NCBI GenBank assembly: GCA_938014885.1
Contig: CALLQI010000015.1
Location: 124,001 to 188,000, forward strand
Reading direction: 5' to 3'
DNA from: an uncultured bacterium
GTDB lineage: Bacteria > Planctomycetota > UBA8742 > UBA2392
DNA length: 64,000 nucleotides
Part shown: piece by piece, positions 44,666-52,814 of the stretch
Numbering within the stretch: the first letter of the stretch is position 1
Layout of the letters: each line of letters starts with the position of its first letter
Notes under the pieces: model-generated
Seen by the model: the letters and a program-made list of their open reading frames with translations, nothing else
The model's database searches: none
What the model was told of the DNA's origin: nothing
Made by a program: the position numbers and the translations under genes

Positions 44666-46402
44666 GGCGGGCGGGGCAAGGGCTTCGACCGCTTCATGGG
44701 TACTCAGGAAGATGCGGCCGGGGGCGAGGTGCTTTTCAAAGTCGGCCTGCTTCAGGCGATCCATCACCGGGCCTTTGATCTCGGCGCAGTGCAGCGTGAT
44801 GCCGTTGTCGCGCAGGCGGCGGATCAGGTTTTCCAGCCCTTCCAGCCCGCTGGAGTCGATTCCGTTGATTGCGCTGCAGATCAGCACCAGGTGTTTCAAG
44901 TCGGGCTGCGCAAACGCCAGCTCCATAAAGCGGTCTTCCAGGTTGCGGATGTTGGCAAAGAACAGGCTTTCGTCCGGCCGCGCCAGCAGCATGCCCGGGT
45001 AAGTCTGCACTTTGTGACGCAGCACGTTGCGGAAGTGTTCGGTTTCGCCCACGCGGCCCACCACCGCGATGTGAGGCCGCCCGGCGCGCGCCATGTACGC
45101 CAGCAGCGACGCGCCAACGCCGAACGCGATTCCAAGCTCAACGCCAAGGCCAAGCACGGCGGCAATCGTCAGCGCCATGACGATTGAATCGCCGGGCGCG
45201 TAGCGCCACAGTTGCCGCAACTCGCGGAAGTTCACCAGTCCCGCGACCGCGACGATTACTGTGGCCGCAAGCAGCACTGTCGGCAGCTTCGCGAACAGGC
45301 CGGTGGCCACCAGCGTCACAACGCCGATCAGCACCGCCGTCAGCATGCTCGCAAGGCCGGTCTGCGCGCCCGCGTCAAAGTTTACCGCGCTGCGGCTGAA
45401 GCCGCCGGTCACGGGCAGGCCGGAAGTCAGGCCCGCGGCGACGTTGGCAGCCCCCAACGCCACCAACTCCTGGTTTGGGTCAATCGTCTGGCGCCGGCGC
45501 GCGCCCAGGCTGCGCCCGACCGAAACACTTTCGACATAGCCCGCCAGCACAATCGTCAGTGCGGCCGGGGCCAGCGCGCGCAGGGTTTCAAACTCAAGTT
45601 CTGGCAGGCTCAGTGGGGGAAGGCCGCCGGGGAACTCGCCGACGACGCGCACGCCAAACCGCGTGTCCAGCCCCAGCCCGACCGTCAACCCGATGCCGGC
45701 AATCACGAGAATCGCCGGGCCCAACCGCGCCAGTGTCTGCGCGGCCGTCTTGCCCAGCCCGACTTTCAGCAGCAGTTGTTGAAGCGGCTTGCGCGACAGC
45801 AGCAGCAATATGATCGCGGCTACACCCATGATCAGCGTCGCCCAGTTCAGGCCCGGCGCAGCCTGCACCAGCGAGTACACACCTTGCCATGGGTAGTGGC
45901 CCTCGGTGGCGCTTACGCCCAGCACGTGCTTGAGCTGGCTGAGTACGATGAGAATGCTTGAGCCGGTGATGAACCCGGCCACCACGGGATGCGACAGGAA
46001 GTTGGCAATGAAGCCCGCACGCAGCAGCCCCATCACCAGTTGCAGCACGCCGGTCATCAGCGCCAGCAGCAGCACCAGCTCGATGTAGCGTGCGCTTCCG
46101 GGTTCAGCCAGCGGCGTCACGGCGGCCGCGGTCAGCAGGCTGATCACGGCCACGGGCCCGACGCTGAGTGTGCGACTGGTGCCCAGCAGCCCGTAGATGA
46201 ACAGGGGCAGAATGCTCGCGAACAGGCCGTAGTGCACGGGCATGCCGGCCAGCATCGCGTACGCGAGGCTTTGCGGGATCAGCATGATCGTTACGACGAT
46301 GCCTGCCGTCAGGTCACCGGGCAGGTTGGCCTTGTTGTAGCGCAGCAGCCAGCCCGTGAAGGGCAGCAGCCTTGCGATGGGGGATGGTCGCGTGGGCTGC
46401 AT
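44642..46402 (-). CDS. SulP-family anion transporter with STAS domain
   Basis: 586 residues. The N-terminal 440 residues are polytopic and contain the SulP pattern (LPGDLTAGIVVTIMLIPQSLAYAMLAGMP; LSVGPVAVISLLTA; GLPVTGGFSRSAVNFDAGAQTGL). The STAS domain follows (about 460-580; LVLICSAINGIDSSGLEGLENLIRRLRDNG). It imports sulfate, bicarbonate or another anion; a sulfate role is favoured by the sulfur genes next to it. It starts 1 bp after arsR and therefore shares its transcript. Confidence 0.92.
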   Translation of the reverse strand: MQPTRPSPIARLLPFTGWLLRYNKANLPGDLTAGIVVTIMLIPQSLAYAMLAGMPVHYGLFASILPLFIYGLLGTSRTLSVGPVAVISLLTAAAVTPLAEPGSARYIELVLLLALMTGVLQLVMGLLRAGFIANFLSHPVVAGFITGSSILIVLSQLKHVLGVSATEGHYPWQGVYSLVQAAPGLNWATLIMGVAAIILLLLSRKPLQQLLLKVGLGKTAAQTLARLGPAILVIAGIGLTVGLGLDTRFGVRVVGEFPGGLPPLSLPELEFETLRALAPAALTIVLAGYVESVSVGRSLGARRRQTIDPNQELVALGAANVAAGLTSGLPVTGGFSRSAVNFDAGAQTGLASMLTAVLIGVVTLVATGLFAKLPTVLLAATVIVAVAGLVNFRELRQLWRYAPGDSIVMALTIAAVLGLGVELGIAFGVGASLLAYMARAGRPHIAVVGRVGETEHFRNVLRHKVQTYPGMLLARPDESLFFANIRNLEDRFMELAFAQPDLKHLVLICSAINGIDSSGLEGLENLIRRLRDNGITLHCAEIKGPVMDRLKQADFEKHLAPGRIFLSTHEAVEALAPPALAVNPAP

Positions 46403-46403
46403 C

Positions 46404-46760
46404 TCAGGCGATTTCTTTCAGGTCGCGGCCAAGCTTGCGGGCGATGCTCTCGCACATCAGGTCGCAAAGCTGGAACACGCTGACGTCCGCAATCGAATAG
46501 CGCACGAACAGTCCTTCCTTACGTCGCGAGATAAAGCCGGCGTCGCACAGCATGGAAAGGTGCTTGCTGACGTTGGCCTGCGCCATGCCGGTGCGTTCTA
46601 CCAGCTCATTGACGCTGAGCTCGCCGGGCATCAGGGCGTTCAAAAGGGCCAGCCGCGCGGGCTCAGCCAGTACTTTGAAGCGGGCCGATACCATCTGCAG
46701 GGCTTCGGGCGACAGGGCTTTGGTTGATTGCGGTTTGGTTGAAGCAGCTTTGCGTGCCAT
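46404..46760 (-). CDS. ArsR/SmtB-family regulator of the sulfur module
   Basis: 118 residues with the ArsR winged-helix: FKVLAEPARLALLNALMPGELSVNELVERTGMAQANVSKHLSMLCDAGFISRRKEGLFVRYSI. Three cysteines (72, 99 and 103) are present, two of them in the C-terminal helix. BigR/SqrR-type persulfide sensors use a Cys in helix 2 and one in helix 5; the helix 2 Cys is absent here, so a thiol-based switch would need Cys72. It is divergent from a persulfide dioxygenase gene over an inverted repeat that covers both promoters, and is followed by sulP. Likely represses both transcripts. Confidence 0.88.
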   Translation of the reverse strand: MARKAASTKPQSTKALSPEALQMVSARFKVLAEPARLALLNALMPGELSVNELVERTGMAQANVSKHLSMLCDAGFISRRKEGLFVRYSIADVSVFQLCDLMCESIARKLGRDLKEIA

Positions 46761-46835
46761 GGCGGACTCCTTGGGACGTGGCGCGGGTCACACAGTAGCG
46801 GAAGAGGAACTTTCCCGCACTCCCCCATAACGCGC

Positions 46836-46867
46836 TTGACTATATGCCTATTTCGGAATATAGTCAA
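46836..46867. promoter_or_regulatory. Symmetric divergent promoter and ArsR operator
   Basis: A 10-bp perfect inverted repeat, TTGACTATAT (46836-46845) and ATATAGTCAA (46858-46867), is separated by 12 bp. On the + strand it contains TTGACT (46836-46841), 17 bp, then TATAGT (46859-46864). On the - strand the same symmetry gives TTGACT, 17 bp, TATAGT. One dimer bound here would cover both promoters at once. The elements are seen directly; binding by the adjacent ArsR protein is inferred. Confidence 0.8.
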
Positions 46868-46934
46868 CCAGTAGGACGTTACAGAGGCAACGGCACACAG
46901 CCGCACAAACGAAAACACTAACCAGGAGATTCAA

Positions 46935-48248
46935 ATGACCACCGCAACTTCCGCCGCAACCATCCGACAGGTCAAGAAAGAAGGCGAAGGCTGCCTTGGC
47001 TACCTGATCGCCGACAACGACACCCGCCAGGCTTGCATCATCGACCCGCGCCACGACCTCGTGGACGAGTTCATGGACATCCTCAAGAAGGAACGCCTTA
47101 ACCTCAAGCTCGTCATCGACACTCACACCCACGCCGACCACCTGTCCGGCGCGTCCGAACTGCGCCGCCGCACCGGCGCCGACTACGGCATGATCGAGGG
47201 CACCCTGGTCGAGACAGCCAACCGCCCGCTCAAAGACGGCGAAACCGTCATGCTGGGTGAAACCGCGCTCGAGATCATCGCCAGCCCCGGCCATACGCCT
47301 GACAGCCTTACCGTGCGCGTCGAGGGAAACCTGTTCACCGGCGACACCATGCTGATCGGCGGTTCCGGCCGCACGGACTTCATGGGCGGCGACGCGGGCG
47401 AACTGTTCGACAGCTTCCAGAAGTTCGCCGACATTCCCGACGAAACCATCGTGTGGCCGGGCCACGACTACGCCGGCCGCAGCCACAGCACCCTGGGCAA
47501 GGAACGCGCGCACAACCTGATTTACACGGCTGGCGGTCGTGAGGCCGTGATCGAGAAGCTGTCGGTGCGCGGTCCGCTGCCGCAGGGCATGGCGGAAATC
47601 CTGACCTTCAACCGCAAGGGCAGCGACCCGGGCGTACACGTGGGCTGTCGCGAAATCCACGACCAGTTGCAAGCCAACCCGCACGCGCTGCAGATTGTGG
47701 ACGTGCGCACAGCCCTTGAGTTCAGCGGCGAAAGCATCGAAGGCGCATGGAACATCCCACTGGATGAACTGGAAAAACGTGTCAGTGAACTGAACACAGC
47801 CCGCGGCCCCGTGGTGCTGACTTGCGCCAGCGGCAACCGGGCGCTGATGGCCAGCCAGATCCTGCAACGCCGCAAGTTCACCAACTACCGCGTCATGGAA
47901 GGCGGCATGAAGGGCTGGATCAAGGCCGGCCTGCCGCACAACAAGGGCCGGCGCGTGCTGAGCGTGATGCGCCAGGTGCAGATGGGTGCCGGGCTGCTGG
48001 TACTGCTGGGCATGGCGCTGGGCACCTTCGTGAATCCGTGGTTCTACCTGCTGAGCGCCTTTGTCGGCGCGGGCCTGACTGTGGCCGGCACCACCGGCTT
48101 CTGCGGCATGGGCGTGATCCTGATGCGGATGCCCTGGAACAAGGTCGCACCCACCCCGGGCGGCGGCACCAGCGGCGGTTGCTCAGTCGGCGGCGCAGCA
48201 AGCGGCTCTTGCAGTAGCAGCGGCGGCGGCTGCGCAGTGGGTGGCTAA
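46935..48248 (+). CDS. Persulfide-dioxygenase/rhodanese fusion with C-terminal DUF2892-like membrane part and Cys-rich tail
   Basis: 437 residues. A metallo-beta-lactamase domain of the ETHE1 type (1-235) has DTHTHADHLSGA, SPGHTPDS, FTGDTMLIGGSGRTDF and WPGHDYAG, all metal ligands present. A rhodanese domain (about 240-335) carries the catalytic Cys in LTCASGNRA (near 297). Two hydrophobic helices follow (about 350-405; DUF2892/YgaP-like, with GFCGMG). The last 30 residues are Gly/Ser-rich with three Cys (GGCSVGG, GSCSSS, GGCAVGG). It oxidises glutathione-type persulfides to sulfite and handles sulfane sulfur. AGGAG lies upstream of the ATG, and the symmetric promoter lies 68 bp upstream. Confidence 0.88.
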   Translation: MTTATSAATIRQVKKEGEGCLGYLIADNDTRQACIIDPRHDLVDEFMDILKKERLNLKLVIDTHTHADHLSGASELRRRTGADYGMIEGTLVETANRPLKDGETVMLGETALEIIASPGHTPDSLTVRVEGNLFTGDTMLIGGSGRTDFMGGDAGELFDSFQKFADIPDETIVWPGHDYAGRSHSTLGKERAHNLIYTAGGREAVIEKLSVRGPLPQGMAEILTFNRKGSDPGVHVGCREIHDQLQANPHALQIVDVRTALEFSGESIEGAWNIPLDELEKRVSELNTARGPVVLTCASGNRALMASQILQRRKFTNYRVMEGGMKGWIKAGLPHNKGRRVLSVMRQVQMGAGLLVLLGMALGTFVNPWFYLLSAFVGAGLTVAGTTGFCGMGVILMRMPWNKVAPTPGGGTSGGCSVGGAASGSCSSSGGGCAVGG

Positions 48249-48302
48249 GGGACACAACTTTCTCGGGGTTGCCCATTGCCCGCCCGACAACGGCAACCTC
48301 GA

Positions 48303-48328
48303 CCGGGGACAGCGCGTGCTGTCCCCGG
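48303..48328 (+). terminator. Strong hairpin between the two dioxygenase/rhodanese genes
   Basis: CCGGGGACAGC (48303-48313) and GCTGTCCCCGG (48318-48328) form a perfect 11-bp stem with loop GCGT. There is no T-run. It may limit readthrough from the first dioxygenase gene to the second. Confidence 0.55.
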
Positions 48329-48346
48329 CTTCGTTATCGTGGTCGA

Positions 48347-48427
48347 CGGTCAACGGTTGACAGTTGACGGTAAAAGCCACGCCCTGTTGGCAGTCACCGT
48401 TGACCGTGAACTGTAAACCGTTGACCG
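48347..48427. repeat. Inverted intergenic repeat of the GGTTGACAGTTGAC type
   Basis: A 25-nt left arm (48347-48371), built of CGGTCAACGG and TTGACAGTTGACGGT, is matched by a 32-nt right arm (48396-48427), built of ACCGTTGACC, GTGAACTGTA and AACCGTTGACCG, in inverted orientation. It is non-coding and lies just upstream of the second persulfide dioxygenase gene. No second copy was found in this window. Confidence 0.65.
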
Positions 48428-48487
48428 CTGCACCATGCCTTGCAAGGGCGCGCGGTTGCCCGCAACATGCTGGCAAGGAGTTGCCGC

Positions 48488-49573
48488 ATGCCTGTTGCCA
48501 CGCTGGTAATGAAGGTCACGCACCCGACGCGCGACTGCAAAAGCTACTTGATCTGGGATGCCGCTTCGGGCGAGGCTGCGCTGCTTGACCCGCGATTTGA
48601 CCTGGTGCGTGAATACGTGGACCAGTTGAAGGAACTCGGCCTTACGCTGCGCTACGCCGTGGACAGCCACACCCACGCCGACCACCTTTCCGGCAGCGAT
48701 CGCATGCGCAACCTCACCGGCTGCAAAGTCGTGATGAGCGACCGCACCCGATCGCGCGTGCCCGACCTGAAAGTCGCCGACGGCCACCAATTGCCGCTGG
48801 GCGACCAGCACGTCACCTGCCTGCACACCCCCGGCCACACGCCCGACAGCATGTGCCTGTTTGACGGCGCGCGCATCTACACCGGCGACACACTGTTTAT
48901 CGGGGGTGCGGCCCGCACCGACTTTATGGGCGGCGACAGCGGCCAGCTGTTCGACAGTTTCCGGCGGATTGAGGCCCTGGGCCCCGCGGTCGAAGTCTGG
49001 CCGGGCCACGACTACAACCACAAGCAGCACAGCACAGTGGAAGCTGAGCTGCGCAACAACCCGCACTTCGGCGATACCAATCGCGACAGCTTTGTGCGGC
49101 GCATGGATATCAAGGGGCAGCTGCCGGCCAACATGGCCGAAATCCTGAGCTTTAACACGGAAGCGGGCCTGCCCGAAGACCGCATCATCCGGCCCGAACA
49201 GGTTGCACGGCTGGGCCGCCCCGGCCGCGACTTCACCCTGCTGGATGTGCGCTACGACGACGAATGGGCGGCCGGGCGCGCGGAGGGTGCTGTACACATC
49301 CCGATGCCTGAGCTGCGCGCACGGTGGGCCGAAGTGGCCAAGCTGCCGCGCCCCGTGGTCAGCATCTGCCGCAGCGGCATCCGGGCCACCCTGATGATGA
49401 TGACGGCACGCCACGCCGGAGACCAGAACTGGCTGCTGCTGGAAGGCGGCATGAACGCATGGCAGCAGGCGGGCCTGCCACTTGTGGCCGATGCCGGCCG
49501 CAAACCGGACATCGTGGCCAGCGCCACGCAGGGTGGCGGCAGTTGCGCCCTGCCGACCTGTGCCTCGGGCTGA
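48488..49573 (+). CDS. Persulfide-dioxygenase/rhodanese fusion, second copy
   Basis: 361 residues from ATG 48488, with AAGGAG six bases upstream. The ETHE1-like metallo-beta-lactamase domain has VDSHTHADHLSGS, TPGHTPDS, YTGDTLFIGGAARTDF and WPGHDYNH. The rhodanese domain (about 235-340) has its catalytic Cys in SICRSGIRA. It lacks the membrane part of the first copy but ends with a short GGGSCALPTCASG tail that echoes the Cys-rich tail. It likely oxidises persulfide in the same pathway. Transcription may come from the symmetric promoter through the hairpin and inverted repeat, or from an unseen promoter in the 240-bp gap. Confidence 0.87.
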   Translation: MPVATLVMKVTHPTRDCKSYLIWDAASGEAALLDPRFDLVREYVDQLKELGLTLRYAVDSHTHADHLSGSDRMRNLTGCKVVMSDRTRSRVPDLKVADGHQLPLGDQHVTCLHTPGHTPDSMCLFDGARIYTGDTLFIGGAARTDFMGGDSGQLFDSFRRIEALGPAVEVWPGHDYNHKQHSTVEAELRNNPHFGDTNRDSFVRRMDIKGQLPANMAEILSFNTEAGLPEDRIIRPEQVARLGRPGRDFTLLDVRYDDEWAAGRAEGAVHIPMPELRARWAEVAKLPRPVVSICRSGIRATLMMMTARHAGDQNWLLLEGGMNAWQQAGLPLVADAGRKPDIVASATQGGGSCALPTCASG

Positions 49574-49652
49574 TCTGCAATTGGACGACAACGCTTTTCA
49601 AACCCGCGCGCGGGCACTAACCTTCGCGCCACAATTTCATACAGGGCAAGGC

Positions 49653-50441
49653 ATGGCCGGCGGCAAGACAAGGATCATGGTGGGCACGGGCAACGCGCAC
49701 AAACTGCGCGAGATCGAGTCCATTCTGCAACCTGTGGCCGGCATTGAACTGGTGGCCATGTCGTCGATGCAGGGTGTACCGGCGATCACGGAAGACGCGC
49801 CAACCTTCGGCGGCAATGCGCGCAAGAAGGCGCTTGAGTTGGCGAAGTTCCTGGCGCTGGTCGGCCACGTCAGTTTCGCCAACCGCAGCACTTCGCTGGA
49901 CAGCGACGACGAAACGGACTTTGAGCAACTGTCGGCCGAGCGCTACCGCAGCATCAGCGGACGCCAGAAGAAGGTCAGCCTGACCGGCGGAAGCCCCGAC
50001 AGCAAGCCGGCCCCGGGCCAGCTGGAAAGCCTGGTGATGGCCGATGACAGCGGCCTTGAGGTAGAGGCACTTGACGGTGCGCCCGGTGTGCTGAGCGCAC
50101 GCTATGCCGGCCGCCACGGTGATGACGCGGCCAACAACCGTCTGTTGCTTGAAAAGCTGCGGGGCGTGCCGGCCGAGAAGCGCAAAGCCCGCTTTGTGTG
50201 CGAGATTGCGCTGGCGTCACCGGCTGGTGTACTGTTTACAGTGCGCGGCACGGTGGAAGGCGTGGTGCTGACCGAGCCGCGGGGCAAGGGCGGTTTCGGC
50301 TACGACCCGCTGTTCCTTTACCCTCCGCTGGGCAAGACCTTTGGCGAGTTGCCCGAGGCCGAGAAAAACAAATTCAGCCATCGCGCAAAGGCGCTTGCCA
50401 ATTTCCGCGCCGAACTGGAAAAGCTTCTGGCCAAGCCATAA
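49653..50441 (+). CDS. rdgB: Non-canonical purine NTP pyrophosphatase (RdgB/HAM1) with an internal insertion
   Basis: Hydrolyses dITP and XTP to prevent base misincorporation. 262 residues from ATG 49653; relatives are about 200. MVGTGNAHKLREIESIL opens the fold, followed by FGGNARKKALELAKF. About 56 residues (71-126), charged and Ser-rich, then interrupt the protein before LVMADDSGLEVEALDGAPGVLSARYAG, the central active-site motif. GKGGFGYDPLF and FSHRAKALANF close the fold. The insertion is in frame and shows no stop codon. Upstream in-frame codons to 49482 overlap the preceding gene and are not used. Confidence 0.9.
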   Translation: MAGGKTRIMVGTGNAHKLREIESILQPVAGIELVAMSSMQGVPAITEDAPTFGGNARKKALELAKFLALVGHVSFANRSTSLDSDDETDFEQLSAERYRSISGRQKKVSLTGGSPDSKPAPGQLESLVMADDSGLEVEALDGAPGVLSARYAGRHGDDAANNRLLLEKLRGVPAEKRKARFVCEIALASPAGVLFTVRGTVEGVVLTEPRGKGGFGYDPLFLYPPLGKTFGELPEAEKNKFSHRAKALANFRAELEKLLAKP

Positions 50442-50455
50442 CACGGAGATATTCG

Positions 50456-51385
50456 ATGTCACCGACACCCAAGGCACTGTGCGAAAAAGTCTGGCGTAAC
50501 GGCGAGTTCATCGCCTGGGCCGATGCGACGGTGCACGTCAGCGCGCACGTAGTGCACTACGCAAGTTCGGTGTTTGAGGGCATCCGCGCCTATGATGTAG
50601 GTGGCCAGCCGGGCATTTTCCGCCTGCGCGAGCACATTCGCCGCCTGCTGGACAGTGCCAAGATCTACCGCATGGAAACGCGCTACAGCATCGACGACAT
50701 CATGAAGGCGTGTGTTGAGTCCGTGCGCGTCAACAAGTTCAAGTCGTGCTACCTGCGCCCGATTATCTATCGCGATGCGGGCCCGATGGGCGTGAACCCG
50801 CTCAAGAACCCGGTCACGCTGGACATCCTGACCTGGGACTGGGGGACTTACCTGGGTGCCGAAGCGCTCGAGAAGGGCGTCGAGATGCAGATCAGCACCT
50901 GGACACGCAATGCACCCAACACCACGCCGGCGCAGGCCAAGTGCGCGGCCAATTACGGCAGCGGCGCCTTGATCAAGATGGAAGCGATCCTGAACGGCTA
51001 CCCGGAAGGGCTGGCGCTGGACGTGAACGGCTATCTCAGTGAAGGCAGCGGCGAAAACGTGTTCGTGATCCGCGATGGCGTGATCACCACGCCGCCCGTG
51101 GCCAACAGCATTCTTTCGGGCATCACCCGCGACACCATCATGAAGCTTGCGGCCGACTTCGGCATTCGCGTGATTGAGGCACCGATTGCCCGCGAATCGC
51201 TGTACATTGCCGATGAGGTGTTCGCGGTGGGCACAGCCGCAGAAGTGACGCCGATTCGTGCGTTGGACAAGATTGTGATCGGCAGCGGTGCGCGTGGGCC
51301 GATCACTGAGAAACTGCAGAAAGCCTACCTTGATCTCGTGCATGGTCGCCGCGAGGACAAGTGGGGCTTCATCACCCGGGTATAG
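50456..51385 (+). CDS. ilvE: Branched-chain amino-acid aminotransferase
   Basis: PLP-dependent transamination of Leu, Ile and Val. 309 residues. GGAG lies upstream of the ATG at 50456. The family blocks are all seen: VFEGIRAY, a TPAQAKCAANYGSGALIKMEAI segment with the PLP-binding Lys, EGLALDVNGYLSEGSGENVF, GITRDTIMKLA, and SLYIADEVFAVGTAAEVTPIR. The sequence is close to proteobacterial IlvE through the C-terminal EDKWGF. It starts 14 bp after rdgB, so the two are probably cotranscribed. Confidence 0.95.
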   Translation: MSPTPKALCEKVWRNGEFIAWADATVHVSAHVVHYASSVFEGIRAYDVGGQPGIFRLREHIRRLLDSAKIYRMETRYSIDDIMKACVESVRVNKFKSCYLRPIIYRDAGPMGVNPLKNPVTLDILTWDWGTYLGAEALEKGVEMQISTWTRNAPNTTPAQAKCAANYGSGALIKMEAILNGYPEGLALDVNGYLSEGSGENVFVIRDGVITTPPVANSILSGITRDTIMKLAADFGIRVIEAPIARESLYIADEVFAVGTAAEVTPIRALDKIVIGSGARGPITEKLQKAYLDLVHGRREDKWGFITRV

Positions 51386-51412
51386 CAACCGCTTACTGTG
51401 CAATGAGTTACG

Positions 51413-51437
51413 AACCTGCGCCGGATTGGCGCAGGTT
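51413..51437 (+). terminator. Probable intrinsic terminator of ilvE
   Basis: A perfect 10-bp stem, AACCTGCGCC (51413-51422) and GGCGCAGGTT (51428-51437), has loop GGATT and is followed by TTGGGCATTTTG. It lies 28 bp after the ilvE stop. Confidence 0.7.
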
Positions 51438-51543
51438 TGGGCATTTTGCCACTTGCGTCTGGGTGACCGAAGACACTGCCTTACTAAATGATTTGCGGAA
51501 ATGGTTACACGGTGTAGACTTTCCGTGTGAACGCACAGAAGTG

Positions 51544-51561
51544 ACCAACTAACTAGTTGGT
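51544..51561. promoter_or_regulatory. 18-bp palindrome, candidate TetR operator
   Basis: ACCAACTA-AC-TAGTTGGT is a perfect 8-2-8 palindrome 55 bp upstream of the TetR-type gene. A partial copy, TCTAGTTGG, follows at once. Another imperfect inverted repeat (ACACGG...CCGTGT) lies 25-45 bp further upstream. The size and symmetry are typical of TetR-family operators; autoregulation is inferred. Confidence 0.6.
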
Positions 51562-51616
51562 CTAGTTGGCTCTAGGAAGGTTTGTGCAACTCCGTTCGTC
51601 ATATCCTTTGTAACCC

Positions 51617-52225
51617 ATGAAGATTACCTCGCCAAAACGCGAAGCGCGCTATCGCCAGCTGCTTGATGCGGCCCTCAAAGTCTTTGCCCGCGACGGCATC
51701 GACGCCGCTTCCGTGGCCGATATCGCCGAGGCTGCGGGCGTCGCCAAGGGCAGCGTGTACCTTTACTTTGACAGCAAAGAGGCCCTGGCCGGCGACTTGG
51801 TCAGGCACCTCTTTCACTATGAAGACGATGGGCCACGACTTTCCGATGATCCGCAGCCTTTGGCGCGGATTCTGTCGTTCTGCGACCGGCAGGAGCAACG
51901 CGCCATTTCGTTCGGTGAGGCCGCACCGGTGGTGCTGCACATGTTCGGCCACATCGGCAAGACCGAAGACGACCACATGGCGCGCGGCGTGCGCCAGCTG
52001 ATGCACGAAACGCGCTTCATGATCGAAGTGCTGGTGGCCAGCGCGCAGTCGCGGGGCCTGTTGCCCGCGTCGCTGGACGTGAAGCGGGCTGCAGCAGCGA
52101 TTGAGGCGGCGACGTTTGGCGCAATACATCAGCGCCTGGCGGCTCCTTCCATAGCCGACCACGCGAACTTGAAGGCGGCCGAGGTCGTGAAGGCCCTGCT
52201 GAAGGGGCTTGGCGCAAAGTTGTGA
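51617..52225 (+). CDS. TetR-family transcriptional regulator
   Basis: 202 residues. The N-terminal helix-turn-helix reads RYRQLLDAALKVFARDGIDAASVADIAEAAGVAKGSVYLYFDSKEALAGDLV, close to the TetR consensus. The C-terminal ligand-binding part is helical and not similar to a named subfamily that I recognise. The palindrome upstream is a likely self-operator. The next gene, of unknown function, starts 50 bp downstream on the same strand and could be its target. Confidence 0.9.
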   Translation: MKITSPKREARYRQLLDAALKVFARDGIDAASVADIAEAAGVAKGSVYLYFDSKEALAGDLVRHLFHYEDDGPRLSDDPQPLARILSFCDRQEQRAISFGEAAPVVLHMFGHIGKTEDDHMARGVRQLMHETRFMIEVLVASAQSRGLLPASLDVKRAAAAIEAATFGAIHQRLAAPSIADHANLKAAEVVKALLKGLGAKL

Positions 52226-52274
52226 GTGACAGGCTGGCGGCGCGGGCCGCTGCAGGCGGGAAAGCGGGGGGCGG

Positions 52275-52814
52275 GTGTTCAGGGTATTCCAGGCGAGTTC
52301 ACCACAGGTCGAGGTAGACGGGAGTACCGTGCTGGCCGTAAGCAACGGCATGCTGGTGCAGGCCGTTGCGCGTGAACTGCTGGAGTCCGAGGGCCTGGAC
52401 ATGATCAAGCCCGCGGGCTGGTATTCGCAGCAGGCGTGGCTGAATGTGTACCGCCGCATCCAGGAGCGTCTGGGCGCGGACACGCTGCATTCGATCGGCC
52501 GTCGCATTCCGTATTCGGCCGAATTCCCGGTCGAACGCATGTTTGACGTGCCCTCGGCGTTGGCCTCCATCGACGTCGCATACAAGAACGCGCACCGGGG
52601 TGGCGAGATCGGGCACTATCTGTACCTGGAGAAGGGGCCCGGCCTGTACGAGATCCATTGCGACAACCCGTACAGCAATGACTTCGACATGGGCATCGTG
52701 ACATCACTGGTGGAGCGCTTCCGCGGCCGCGACAAGTTCAGCGTACGCATGCGCAACCGTCCCGCGGACCCGCGCAAAGACAACGCCTGCATCATCGAGA
52801 TAGCAAGGGTCTAG
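52275..52814 (+). CDS. Conserved-looking protein of unknown function
   Basis: 179 residues, starting at GTG 52275 by best fit. It has a WYSQQAWLNVYRRIQERLGADTLHSIGRRIP segment, then a SIDVAYKNAHRG stretch and CDNPYSNDFDMGIV. I recall similar patterns in bacterial hypothetical proteins but cannot name a family. No signal peptide or membrane helix. It is on the same strand as the TetR gene and is convergent with the recombinase: the two stop codons share the bases CTAG (52811-52814). Confidence 0.6.
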   Translation: MFRVFQASSPQVEVDGSTVLAVSNGMLVQAVARELLESEGLDMIKPAGWYSQQAWLNVYRRIQERLGADTLHSIGRRIPYSAEFPVERMFDVPSALASIDVAYKNAHRGGEIGHYLYLEKGPGLYEIHCDNPYSNDFDMGIVTSLVERFRGRDKFSVRMRNRPADPRKDNACIIEIARV

